Assembly (NCBI GenBank): GCA_964559455.1
Contig: CAZLHO010000004.1
Coordinates: 36,710-100,709 of the forward strand
Direction of reading: 5' to 3'
DNA: 64,000 nt
DNA from: CAZLHO01 sp964559455
GTDB lineage: Bacteria; Krumholzibacteriota; Krumholzibacteriia; LZORAL124-64-63
Shown here: in pieces, positions 16,216 to 24,095 of the stretch
Layout: the number at the start of each line of letters is the position of its first letter
How positions within the stretch are numbered: the first letter of the stretch is position 1
The notes under the pieces: model-generated
Told to the model about the DNA's origin: nothing
Seen by the model: only the letters and a program-made list of their open reading frames with translations
Database searches by the model: none
Program-made: the position numbers and the translations under genes

Positions 16216-17184
16216 CTAGCGCCCGCCCGTCGAGCGCTCCTCCAAGCTCCCCAACATCGCCAGATAGGCCTGGTAGCGCCAGTCCGGCAATTGACCGGCG
16301 GTGACGGCCCGCTTCACGCCGCAGTCGGGCTCGTCCCGGTGGAGGCAGGAGGCGAAGCGGCAGTCCAGGGCGAAGCCGGTCAGGTCGGGCAGGTGGTCGC
16401 GCAGCTCGATCGGCTCGATGTCCCAGGAATCGAAGCCGCGGATGCCCGGCGAGTCGGCGATGAAGCCGCCCCCGTCGAGGGCGAAGAGTTCGGTGCGGGT
16501 GGTGATATGGCGGCCGAGGCCGGTCTTCTCGCCGACGTCGCCGGTGCGCAGCCGCAGGCCGGGCTGCAGGATCTGCAGGAGGCTGCTCTTGCCCACCCCC
16601 GACTGCCCCAGCAGCAGCGAGATCCGACCCTGGAGAATGCGCCGCAGGTCCTCGAGTCCCTCGCCGGTCTCGGCGGAGGTGCGGACCACTTCGTAACCCG
16701 TCCGGGCGTAGTAGTCCCAGCGGGGGTCGGCGGCGCCTTCGGGGTCGAGATCGATCTTGTTCAGGCAGAGCACCCCGGCCACGCCGTAACGCTCGGCGGC
16801 CACCAGCAGCCGGTCGACGAAGGCCGGGGAGGGCTCGGGGCGCCGCAGCGACTGCACGGCCACCACCTGGTCGAGGTTGGCCATCAGCACGTGCTCCACC
16901 CGGCCGCCGGAGCGGCGCGACGAGCGGGAGATCCGGTTCCGGCGCGGCATCACCTCCTCGACCACGCCCGCCGGTCCGGCGCTGTCGGTCGCCGGGAGAA
17001 GGCGCAGACGCACCCGGTCCCCCGCGACCACCGGGCTGCGTTCGACCTGGGGGCCCTTCTTCAGCCGCCCCCGCAGGCGGCAGCGCACGGGCTCGCCGTC
17101 GGCGACCACGAGGCAGTGGCCGCTCTGCACGCGGACGACCACGCCATCGCGCATCTCCCCGGATTTTTCCTCTTTGGCGGCCAA
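16216..17184 (-). CDS. rsgA: ribosome small-subunit-dependent GTPase A
   Basis: Late 30S assembly checkpoint GTPase (322 aa). OB-fold N-terminus (VVRVQSGHCLVVADGEPVRC), then a circularly permuted GTPase domain with motif order G4 (LNKIDLD), G1 (LGQSGVGKSSLL) and G3 (DSPGIRGF, in which the usual Thr of DTPG is Ser), and a C-terminal zinc finger with CRFASCLHRDEPDC (Cys, Cys, His, Cys ligands). Everything expected is present. Confidence 0.95.
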   Translation of the reverse strand: MAAKEEKSGEMRDGVVVRVQSGHCLVVADGEPVRCRLRGRLKKGPQVERSPVVAGDRVRLRLLPATDSAGPAGVVEEVMPRRNRISRSSRRSGGRVEHVLMANLDQVVAVQSLRRPEPSPAFVDRLLVAAERYGVAGVLCLNKIDLDPEGAADPRWDYYARTGYEVVRTSAETGEGLEDLRRILQGRISLLLGQSGVGKSSLLQILQPGLRLRTGDVGEKTGLGRHITTRTELFALDGGGFIADSPGIRGFDSWDIEPIELRDHLPDLTGFALDCRFASCLHRDEPDCGVKRAVTAGQLPDWRYQAYLAMLGSLEERSTGGR

Positions 17185-17328
17185 GTCTTCTCCCCTGTCC
17201 GGATCCGCCGCCGCGACGCGCCGCGGACCGATCCCTCAAAAGCGGCTTGTTGGAGACTTCGTTATTGTATAGCTTTGCCTGACGACGCGGTGTCAACCTC
17301 TAATTCCGTTCCGAAAGTCGACCCCACC

Positions 17329-17796
17329 ATGAACATGCAGGACGTGCTGCAGCTGACTTCACCCTCGCTCTTCATCGCCGACCTCGCCGCAAAGGACAAG
17401 GAGGGCGTCCTCGCCGAGATGGTAGACACCCTCGTGGCCGGCTCACCCGCCGACGACCGGGACACCCTGCTGCAGATGTTTCTGAACCGGGAACAGCTGG
17501 GCAGCACCGCCGTGGGCCCCGGCGTCGCCTTCCCGCACGGCCGCAGCCTGGCCGCGCAGGACCTCATCATCCTGCTGGCCCGCTCGCGCAAGGGCATCGC
17601 CTTCGACTCCGTCGACGACGGACCGACGCATCTCTTCTTCATGCTCGTCGCGCCGCCCCAGGATACGGGCAACCGCTACATCCGGGCCCTGGCCGTCCTG
17701 ACCGAGAAGCTGCAGGACGGGGCCCTGCGCGACGCCGCCCTCGCCGCGGAGGACTACGAGGGATTCTGCAAGGTGCTCAACGAGGAGGACGCATGA
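17329..17796 (+). CDS. PTS EIIA-Ntr-like phosphocarrier or regulator
   Basis: Single EIIA type-2 (fructose/nitrogen) domain of 155 aa. The phosphorylatable His is in VAFPHGRS, followed by the FFMLVAPP strand. No EIIB or EIIC parts are fused or adjacent, so a regulatory role like that of PtsN is more likely than sugar import. Start taken as the ATG at 17329; a second ATG at 17335 is possible, and there is no strong Shine-Dalgarno before either. Its stop overlaps the start of a zinc-ribbon gene as ATGA. Confidence 0.82.
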   Translation: MNMQDVLQLTSPSLFIADLAAKDKEGVLAEMVDTLVAGSPADDRDTLLQMFLNREQLGSTAVGPGVAFPHGRSLAAQDLIILLARSRKGIAFDSVDDGPTHLFFMLVAPPQDTGNRYIRALAVLTEKLQDGALRDAALAAEDYEGFCKVLNEEDA

Positions 17797-18137
17797 ACGC
17801 CCAGGTCAAGCTTCTGGTCGCCCTGCAGGACATGGACCAGATGATCCGCGACGCCGAGGACGAAGCCAAGGCCAAACAGCTCCGCGACATGGGCTTCTCG
17901 CTGCCGGGCATCGACGAACTGAAGCAGGCCCGCGACAAGCTGGTCGACCAGATCGTCCCGCGCCACCGCAACTACTACGGGCGCCTGGCCCAGAAGTACG
18001 GCCACGCCGTCGTGCCCGTGATCAACAACTTCTGCACCGGCTGCTTCGCAAACATCCCCTCGTCGTTCACATCCTCGATCAACGAGGACAAGGTCCTGAA
18101 CTGCGAGAGCTGCGGACGCATCCTCTACTGGCCCTAG
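17793..18137 (+). CDS. zinc-ribbon domain protein (COG1579-like, shortened)
   Basis: 114 aa: a short helical N-terminal part (MNAQVKLLVALQDMDQMIRD and beyond), then a C-terminal C4 zinc ribbon with CTGC and CESC separated by about 22 residues. It resembles the end of the coiled-coil zinc-ribbon family COG1579, but the long coiled coil of that family is reduced to about 50 residues. Probably nucleic-acid or protein binding. Coupled to the EIIA-like gene by a 4-nt overlap, which suggests they act together; followed by a strong terminator. Confidence 0.75.
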   Translation: MNAQVKLLVALQDMDQMIRDAEDEAKAKQLRDMGFSLPGIDELKQARDKLVDQIVPRHRNYYGRLAQKYGHAVVPVINNFCTGCFANIPSSFTSSINEDKVLNCESCGRILYWP

Positions 18138-18157
18138 ACCGCGGGGACAAGAAGGAC

Positions 18158-18194
18158 GAAAGGGGACGGCGCGGACGCCGTCCCCTTTCCTTTT
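18158..18194 (+). terminator. rho-independent terminator
   Basis: 14-bp perfect stem (18158-18171 and 18176-18189), CGGA loop, then C and TTTT at 18191-18194. Ends the EIIA / zinc-ribbon operon. Confidence 0.9.
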
Positions 18195-18264
18195 CCGCCC
18201 GGGCCGCGAGCCGCCGCTCCCCTCCGCAGCGGGCCCCGCGCCGGCGCCGGGCGTCAGGCCGTGA

Positions 18265-19506
18265 TCACTCCCGGCCGCCGCCCAGGGCGTCGGCCACCGC
18301 GGCCACCTGGGCCGTCTTCTCCTCGATCTTCTTCTTCTCGCCGCCGTCGTCCTTCACGCCGAGGTCGGTGCGCGCCCAGCGGGACTGGGGCTCCGCCATC
18401 GCCGGCAGGGGATTGTCGTCCCAGGCGTGGCTGGCCTCGTTCAGGAAGACGAACTCGTCGTCCCGCCAGTCGATCATCACCAGGTCGCCGCGCCGGATCT
18501 GGTCGCTGCAGATGTAGCGCGAGACCGGGGTCACGATGCGCTGCTCGACGACCCGCTTCAGGGGACGCGCGCCGTACTCCGGATCGGTGCCCTCGCTGAC
18601 CAGCTGTTCCTTGGCCCGGCGGCTGACCTCCAGCAGGAAGGGTTCCGCGCAGCGCAGCGAGCGCTGGTGGATGCGGGCGATCTGGTTGTCCAAGATCCGG
18701 AAGAGGTGCTCCTCCTTCAGGGTCCGGAAACTGACCAGGTCGTCGAAGCGGTTCAGGAACTCCATCGGGAAGACCTTCTTCGCCTCGCGCATGACCGCGG
18801 ACTCGATGTCCCGGTCGACCCGCTTCGCGTCGAAGCCCGGCGAGAAGCCGATGCTCTCCTGCGACAGGTGCTCGTTCATCGCTTTGCTGCCCACGTTGGT
18901 GGTCAGCACGATGATCGAGTTCGTGAATTCCACCTCCTCGTTGTTGGCGAGCACGAGATGGCCGTCCTCGAGGATCCCCAGCAGGGTGTTCCACATCTTG
19001 GGGTGGGCCTTCTCGATCTCGTCGAAGAGAATGATCGACAGCTGGCGTTCGGAGCCCGGCGGGAAGAGCGCGGCCAGCTTGCTGCCCGGCTCGGTGATCA
19101 TGCCGCTGCCGTTCTCCTGGGCCTTCTTGTGGTGCCGGACCAGGTTCTCCTGCGCCAGCAGCGGCCGGATCTCGCCGCCCACGTAGCCCGGGGGCGACCC
19201 GAGCAGCTTGGAGATGTTGTAGTGGGCCGAGAACTCCTGGCAGTTGATGCGCGTGAACGCCCGCCGGTGCCCGAAGACCGCCTCGGCCAGGCAGGCCACG
19301 GTCTCGCTCTTGCCCACGCCCGTCGGCCCCATGAACATCATCGTCAACAGGGGACGGTCGGGATCGTGGATCCCCGCCACGAGGCGGCTGAAACTGTCGC
19401 TGAGCTTGTCGATGGCCGGCGCCTGGCCGACGACCATCCTGTTCATGCGTTCGTTGAAGCGCTGCAGCTGTTCGTTGACCTTCCGTGGGCGCAAATGGAT
19501 CACCAC
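18265..19506 (-). CDS. single-ring Clp/Hsp100-type AAA+ ATPase
   Basis: 413 aa containing only the second AAA+ module (D2) of the ClpA/ClpB family. Walker A GPTGVGKSE at ~60-68, the ClpB-like SPPGYVGGE pore-loop segment, Walker B ILFDEIEKAHP, sensor 1 LTTNVGS, Arg finger FLNRFDD, and sensor 2 GARPLKR at the C-terminal D2-small domain. Missing: the N-domain, D1, the middle coiled coil and the zinc finger of ClpX. A Lys/Glu/Ala-rich tail of ~40 residues follows. It could unfold a specific partner with or without a protease; no clpP is nearby. Confidence 0.88.
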   Translation of the reverse strand: MVIHLRPRKVNEQLQRFNERMNRMVVGQAPAIDKLSDSFSRLVAGIHDPDRPLLTMMFMGPTGVGKSETVACLAEAVFGHRRAFTRINCQEFSAHYNISKLLGSPPGYVGGEIRPLLAQENLVRHHKKAQENGSGMITEPGSKLAALFPPGSERQLSIILFDEIEKAHPKMWNTLLGILEDGHLVLANNEEVEFTNSIIVLTTNVGSKAMNEHLSQESIGFSPGFDAKRVDRDIESAVMREAKKVFPMEFLNRFDDLVSFRTLKEEHLFRILDNQIARIHQRSLRCAEPFLLEVSRRAKEQLVSEGTDPEYGARPLKRVVEQRIVTPVSRYICSDQIRRGDLVMIDWRDDEFVFLNEASHAWDDNPLPAMAEPQSRWARTDLGVKDDGGEKKKIEEKTAQVAAVADALGGGRE

Positions 19507-19578
19507 GTGCTCCTTCTCGGCTGCGGGCGTTGATCGGCGCCCGACCGGTGATCTTCCGTTCCGGTCCGTCGACGGGAG

Positions 19579-19621
19579 AAGCCCGTCCTGGTCCCGTGTT
19601 CGGCAGGACCAGGGCGGGCTT
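19579..19621 (-). terminator. hairpin terminator downstream of the 5'-nucleotidase gene
   Basis: 16-bp stem (19579-19594 and 19606-19621) with one G-U wobble and an 11-nt loop, in the gap between the nucleotidase stop and the Clp-type ATPase start. No long T-run, but the stem is very stable. Confidence 0.65.
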
Positions 19622-19665
19622 AAGTACTAAGGAGCCAATAAGGTGATCGTTGGCCCGGGGGCGCG

Positions 19666-21390
19666 TCAGAGCGCGGCCGGATCGGGCGTCGCCAGGTACG
19701 CCGCCTGTTCGGCGGAGCCGTTCTCGACCCAGCGGTTGTCGACGCGCGGGCGCACCGGACTGTTCAGCCGCAGGTAGTGCTCCAGCGACTCGGCCGTGGT
19801 GATCTGGGTCAGTTCGATGCTCGCGGCCGGGATCTGGGTCAGGAAGTCCAGGCCGCTGTTGCCCTCCATCAGGAAGTTCGTGCAGACGACGCGGTAGATG
19901 CGGTCGTTCTCCAGGGGCTGGCCGCCCACGAGGAAGCTGCAGACGCGGTCGTAGTCGGGCCGGTTCTTGTTGAAGACGACCTCGATGCCCGAGACGCAGA
20001 TGCCGCCGGAATCGCCGGCGACCTTGCGCTCGACGATGCGGCGCAGCAGCGACCCGGGCATGCTCACGACCACCAACTCGTTGCCGAAGGGCAGCACCCC
20101 GAAGACGTCGCGGGCGGTGATGTCGCCGCTGGGGACGTCGGCGCGCAGCCCGCCCATGTTCTGGAAGGCGAAGTCGGCGTCGAAGTAGGTGCGCATGGCG
20201 TCGGTGACCAGGTTGCCGACCAGGTTGCTGCCCGGCCCGCCGCGGGTCAGGTTGACCAGCGTGCTGCCCACGACCTTGTTCATCTCGGCCTCGGTCTCGG
20301 CGATGAAGGGACGGATCGCGGCGGCCATCTCGGCGTCGGGCCAGAGCTCGTCCTCGAAGAGGGTGACGATGACGCCGCGGTCGTGCGGAGCCTCGTAGCC
20401 GACGACGCTGCGCGTGCCCGCGTCGATCTTCAGGATGGCGTGGCCGATGCTCGAGCCGTTGCCGAAGGTCTCGAAGCAGAGCGTGTGGTTCGTGGGATCG
20501 ATCCAGGGCTCGAGGTAGCCGCGGTGGGTGTGGCCGCCGACGGCGATGTCGATGCCCGGGACCATGTTCATCAGCTCCATCAGGTTCAGGCTCCCGCCGT
20601 AGGCGCGGCCGTAGGCCCCCTGCTGATCGCCGACGACGTCGTCGGAGCTCTCAACGGCGCCCTTGGCGATCTGCTGCCAGCCGGCCTCGGGGTCGAAGGG
20701 CAGACCCTCGTGGATGAGCAGGAAGACGATGTCCGCGCCCTGCTCCCGCAGCTCGTCGCGGTAGCGCTCGATCGTCTCGGGCATGGGATCGAAGATCAGG
20801 CCCTTGATGTTCTCGGGGAAGGCCATGCTGACGGTGCCCGGGGTGATGATGCCGAGGATGCCGATCTTCACGCCGGCCTTCTCGATCATCATGGTGGGCA
20901 CGCACCAGTCGACGATCTCGCCGGTGCTCTCCTCGCGCAGGTTGGCGCAGACCCAGGGCGTCTTCATCAGGCGGGCCAGGCGCTCGGCGTTGTCGCGGCC
21001 GAGGTCGAAGTCGTGGTTGCCGGGCACCAGGGCGTCGTAGCCGAGCATGTCGTAGTACGAGACCATCGAGGTGCCCTGCGTCTTCGTGCCCACGGGCGCG
21101 CCCTGGAAGAAGTCGCCGGCGTCGACCAGCAGCAGGTCCTCGCCGCGCCGCTCGGCGTCCTTGCGTACGGACTTGATGTACGCGGCCGCCGAGGCGCCGC
21201 CGCCCAGCGGCGGCGGGAAGTTGGGATTCATGAACCGGGCGGGCTCGGGCGCGATGTGCCCGTGCACGTCGTTGGTCCAGATCAGGTGCAGGTTCACGGT
21301 CTCGGCCCCGGCGCCGGTAACGGCCGGCCCGAAGGCGACCACCGCGGCCAGGACGAGCGTGCAGACGGCGAAGCGGGTGCGTTCATTCAT
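19666..21390 (-). CDS. secreted 5'-nucleotidase / UDP-sugar hydrolase family protein
   Basis: Periplasmic or surface metallophosphoesterase, 574 aa, with a signal peptide (1-29, ending GAGAE). N-terminal calcineurin-like domain with two-metal ligands in WTNDVHGH, VDAGDFFQG, PGNHDFDLG and GGHTHRG; C-terminal 5_nucleotid_C domain with GNLVTDAMR, NMGGLRADVPSGDIT and VLPFGNEL. It would strip phosphate from nucleotides outside the cytoplasm. It is the last gene of a minus-strand series that also encodes a ComEC-like hydrolase, two barrels, a PorV-like protein and a lamin-tail protein. Confidence 0.9.
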   Translation of the reverse strand: MNERTRFAVCTLVLAAVVAFGPAVTGAGAETVNLHLIWTNDVHGHIAPEPARFMNPNFPPPLGGGASAAAYIKSVRKDAERRGEDLLLVDAGDFFQGAPVGTKTQGTSMVSYYDMLGYDALVPGNHDFDLGRDNAERLARLMKTPWVCANLREESTGEIVDWCVPTMMIEKAGVKIGILGIITPGTVSMAFPENIKGLIFDPMPETIERYRDELREQGADIVFLLIHEGLPFDPEAGWQQIAKGAVESSDDVVGDQQGAYGRAYGGSLNLMELMNMVPGIDIAVGGHTHRGYLEPWIDPTNHTLCFETFGNGSSIGHAILKIDAGTRSVVGYEAPHDRGVIVTLFEDELWPDAEMAAAIRPFIAETEAEMNKVVGSTLVNLTRGGPGSNLVGNLVTDAMRTYFDADFAFQNMGGLRADVPSGDITARDVFGVLPFGNELVVVSMPGSLLRRIVERKVAGDSGGICVSGIEVVFNKNRPDYDRVCSFLVGGQPLENDRIYRVVCTNFLMEGNSGLDFLTQIPAASIELTQITTAESLEHYLRLNSPVRPRVDNRWVENGSAEQAAYLATPDPAAL

Positions 21391-21421
21391 GATCGTCTCC
21401 TCGGACCGGGCCGACCGGGCG

Positions 21422-22774
21422 TCAAACGCCCCAGAGGGACGGCTCCAGGCGTACTTCGTAACCGAGTCCGTCGGTCACGAAGGTCGTGTGCCAGAACGTG
21501 CGGTTGTCCTGGGCCGCGGCGGCGGCGGGTGCCGCATCGAAACGGTAGACGTCCGCTCCGATTTCCGCCAGCCGGTCCAGGGTCTGCCGGGTGTCTTCGG
21601 CCCCGCGGGCGGGGCCCTCGGCGTAGGCCACGAAGGCCACGGGAATCAGGGCCACGCGGGGGCGCAGCGCCTGCAGGAATTCGTTTCCACTGGCGTCGGC
21701 GCGCCCGTGATGACCCACCTTCAGGCATTCCGTGCCGGGCAGGTCGGCGCCGAAGGCCGACAGGATCAGCCCTTCGGCAGGGGTCTCGGCGTCGCCGGCG
21801 GCGACGATGTCGATCGCGCCGTAGCTGATCCGGAGCACCAGCGAATCGTCGTTGAGGTCGTCCCACTCGGGGCGGGCGCCGGCGTTCAGCACCTTGACCC
21901 GGAGCGCGGGATCCCAGGCCAGCCGTTCGGGATCGCTGGCGTCGGTCATGCCGGGAGCGACCTCCAGCCGCGGCACGCCGAGCTGGAACAGCAGCGCCCT
22001 CAGTTCCGCGTAGAGGGCCTTCCGCTCCGAATGGGCGGGCAGGTCCAGGAAGCGGTCGACGGCCAGGCGGGCGAGCAGCCCGTCGCCGCCGTCGGCCCCG
22101 GCGCGCACGAAGCCGCCCAGATGATCGGCGTGGGCGTGCGTGGCCGCGGCGGCGGCCAGGCGCTGGACGCCGTGGTCCCGCAGCCAGCGCGCCAGGTGTT
22201 CCGGCGCCGACTCCCCCGCCACCGCCAGCCAGGGATCGCCGGCGTCGACGAGCACGACCGCCCCGCCCGGCGCGCGCAGGACCAGCGCGTCGCCGAAGTG
22301 GACGTCCACCGAGGTGAAGCGCAGCAGCGGCGGCGTATCCGGCGGATCGGCCAGGAGCACGGTCTCCTCGGCCGCGACGGCGAGATCGCCCCCCCGCGCG
22401 CGGTCGAGACGGCGCAGGAAGACGGGATTCCCGGCCGACGCGCCGAGCAGGCGCACGGCGTGGCTGCAGGCGTAGGCGGTGTCCTCGCCGGCGTCGGGAT
22501 AGGCCACCCGGTCGTAGCGGCCGCTGACCAGCCCGTAGCGCACCGAGCCCCGGGTCGGCCGGTCGGTGCGCCACTGCACGGCGCGGCCGGCGACGCCGAG
22601 GAACTCGCTGCGCAGCGGCGTCGGCGCGGTCGGCGAGGCCTCGCCGCATCCCGCCGCCGCCGCGATCAGCCCGGCCAGCAGCAGCCCCCCGCGCAGGAAG
22701 GGCGCGAGAACGCCTCCCGTCGCCGCGGAGCGGCGGCGGGAGGCGGGGACGGCTGTGGATCGGACTCGGGTCAC
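21422..22774 (-). CDS. ComEC-like metallo-beta-lactamase-fold lipoprotein
   Basis: 450 aa. The N-terminus is a basic, hydrophobic signal with a lipobox AAGC (Cys near 43), so the enzyme is lipid-anchored outside the cytoplasm. A beta-sandwich-like segment (~50-150) precedes a metallo-beta-lactamase domain of the ComEC/Rec2 C-terminal type: FGDALVLRAPGGAVVLVDAG, the metal motif THAHADHLGG, the NDDSLVLRISYG strand, AAGDAE and VGHHG. ComEC domains of this type are thought to degrade the non-transported DNA strand; here no membrane channel is attached. The start is a GTG, 9 nt after the upstream gene. Confidence 0.82.
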   Translation of the reverse strand: MTRVRSTAVPASRRRSAATGGVLAPFLRGGLLLAGLIAAAAGCGEASPTAPTPLRSEFLGVAGRAVQWRTDRPTRGSVRYGLVSGRYDRVAYPDAGEDTAYACSHAVRLLGASAGNPVFLRRLDRARGGDLAVAAEETVLLADPPDTPPLLRFTSVDVHFGDALVLRAPGGAVVLVDAGDPWLAVAGESAPEHLARWLRDHGVQRLAAAAATHAHADHLGGFVRAGADGGDGLLARLAVDRFLDLPAHSERKALYAELRALLFQLGVPRLEVAPGMTDASDPERLAWDPALRVKVLNAGARPEWDDLNDDSLVLRISYGAIDIVAAGDAETPAEGLILSAFGADLPGTECLKVGHHGRADASGNEFLQALRPRVALIPVAFVAYAEGPARGAEDTRQTLDRLAEIGADVYRFDAAPAAAAAQDNRTFWHTTFVTDGLGYEVRLEPSLWGV

Positions 22775-22783
22775 GTCATCACT

Positions 22784-24079
22784 CTAGAAGTTGAAGGCGT
22801 AGCCCACGCCCAGGCGGAAATTGGTGTCCTCGACCCTGGCCTGGGATTCCGAGACGAAGCCCGCCGGGTAATCGAACCAGTGGCCCTGCATGTAGGTGAT
22901 CTTGCCCAACTCGACCGAGACGCTGGCCAGGCCGACGCCGTAGGGCACGCCGATGCCGGCGCTGAACCAGGTCGCGCCCGCCTCGGGGTCGGCGTAGCTG
23001 TCGACGTGGCGGAAGCCGAAACGCATCGGCACGCCGTTGTAGAAGGTGTGCTGGACGCCGACGCGCATGTCGACGGTGTCCTCGAGCAGGGGATCCTCCT
23101 CGAAGCGGTCGTCCTCCAGGTCGCTCCAGTAGGTGTAGACCAGGTCGGCGTTGAAGACGGTGCGCGGCTCGTTGCGGGGCAGGTAGGTCAGGCCCGCGCT
23201 CAGGCGGGCGGGATAGCGGACCGTGGCCTCGAGGGTCTCGGTCAGGGGCACCTCGGCGGCGCCGTCGCGCAAGGTGCGGTCGCCGGAGACCTCGTAGGCC
23301 GTCTCGTAGGCGACGCCCAGGTGCAGGCGGGGGTCGACGACCAGCCGCGCGCCGAAGACGGCGTTGATGCCGTCCATGTCGAACTCGTCCTGCAGGTCGG
23401 AGCTCTGGTCCGGATCCTGGAAGTCGCGCAACAGGATCCGCTGGTCGCGGGTGCCGAAGGCGTAGTTCAGGGTGGCGCCCAGCGAGAACCGCTGCGACAC
23501 CGACCAGGCCGTGGCCAGCGAGAGGGCCCGCAGCGCCCCGTCCACCGACAGCGAACGCTCCTCGAGGATGCGGTCGCGGGGGTCGGAGAAGGAGTCGGGA
23601 TCGCGGATCTCCTCGCTGAAGTCGTAGGTGAAGGAGTAGCGCTCGGTCAGGGCGACGGCGAAGGCCAGCGGCAGCCGGTCCGCGAAGGGCCGGCCGGCCC
23701 AGGCGAAACCGGTGTTGAAGTAGTGGTGCCGGTTCGAGGCGATCGCCGTGTCGGTCACGTAGCTGGAGAAGGTGTCGTAGAGCGGCGTGAACCGGTCCTC
23801 GTGGCGCTGGTCCATGGCCAGGCCCAGGTCGAGGCGGTTGCCGTCCGCGTCCACGATCAGGGCCGGATTGAGCACCGCCGAGTAGCCGCCGCGGTAGAAG
23901 GCGGCGCCGGTGGCGGCCATGGCGTTGATGTCGGCCTGCAGGAAGGTCTCGGAAGTTCCGTAGAAGCTGTGCAGGGCCGTGCCGGCCGTCGCGGCCGCCG
24001 GCAGGACGAGGAGCGCCGCCGCGCCGAGCAGGACCGCCGCCGTGAGTCGGCCGTTCGCGTGGAAGGAAAGGGTCTTCAT
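22784..24079 (-). CDS. outer-membrane beta-barrel protein (FadL/OmpP1-like)
   Basis: 431 aa with a signal peptide (1-32, ending ATAG) and alternating amphipathic strands throughout. It ends GVGYAFNF with the C-terminal Phe typical for BAM insertion. The early segment GTSETFLQADINAMAATGAA and the NPALI motif (asparagine-proline-alanine) recall the FadL/OmpP1/TodX and PorV-like families, where the N-terminus forms a plug. Cargo unknown. It lies 16 nt after a larger barrel gene and 9 nt before the ComEC-like lipoprotein. Confidence 0.78.
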   Translation of the reverse strand: MKTLSFHANGRLTAAVLLGAAALLVLPAAATAGTALHSFYGTSETFLQADINAMAATGAAFYRGGYSAVLNPALIVDADGNRLDLGLAMDQRHEDRFTPLYDTFSSYVTDTAIASNRHHYFNTGFAWAGRPFADRLPLAFAVALTERYSFTYDFSEEIRDPDSFSDPRDRILEERSLSVDGALRALSLATAWSVSQRFSLGATLNYAFGTRDQRILLRDFQDPDQSSDLQDEFDMDGINAVFGARLVVDPRLHLGVAYETAYEVSGDRTLRDGAAEVPLTETLEATVRYPARLSAGLTYLPRNEPRTVFNADLVYTYWSDLEDDRFEEDPLLEDTVDMRVGVQHTFYNGVPMRFGFRHVDSYADPEAGATWFSAGIGVPYGVGLASVSVELGKITYMQGHWFDYPAGFVSESQARVEDTNFRLGVGYAFNF

Positions 24080-24095
24080 ATCCTCGATCTCCCCG

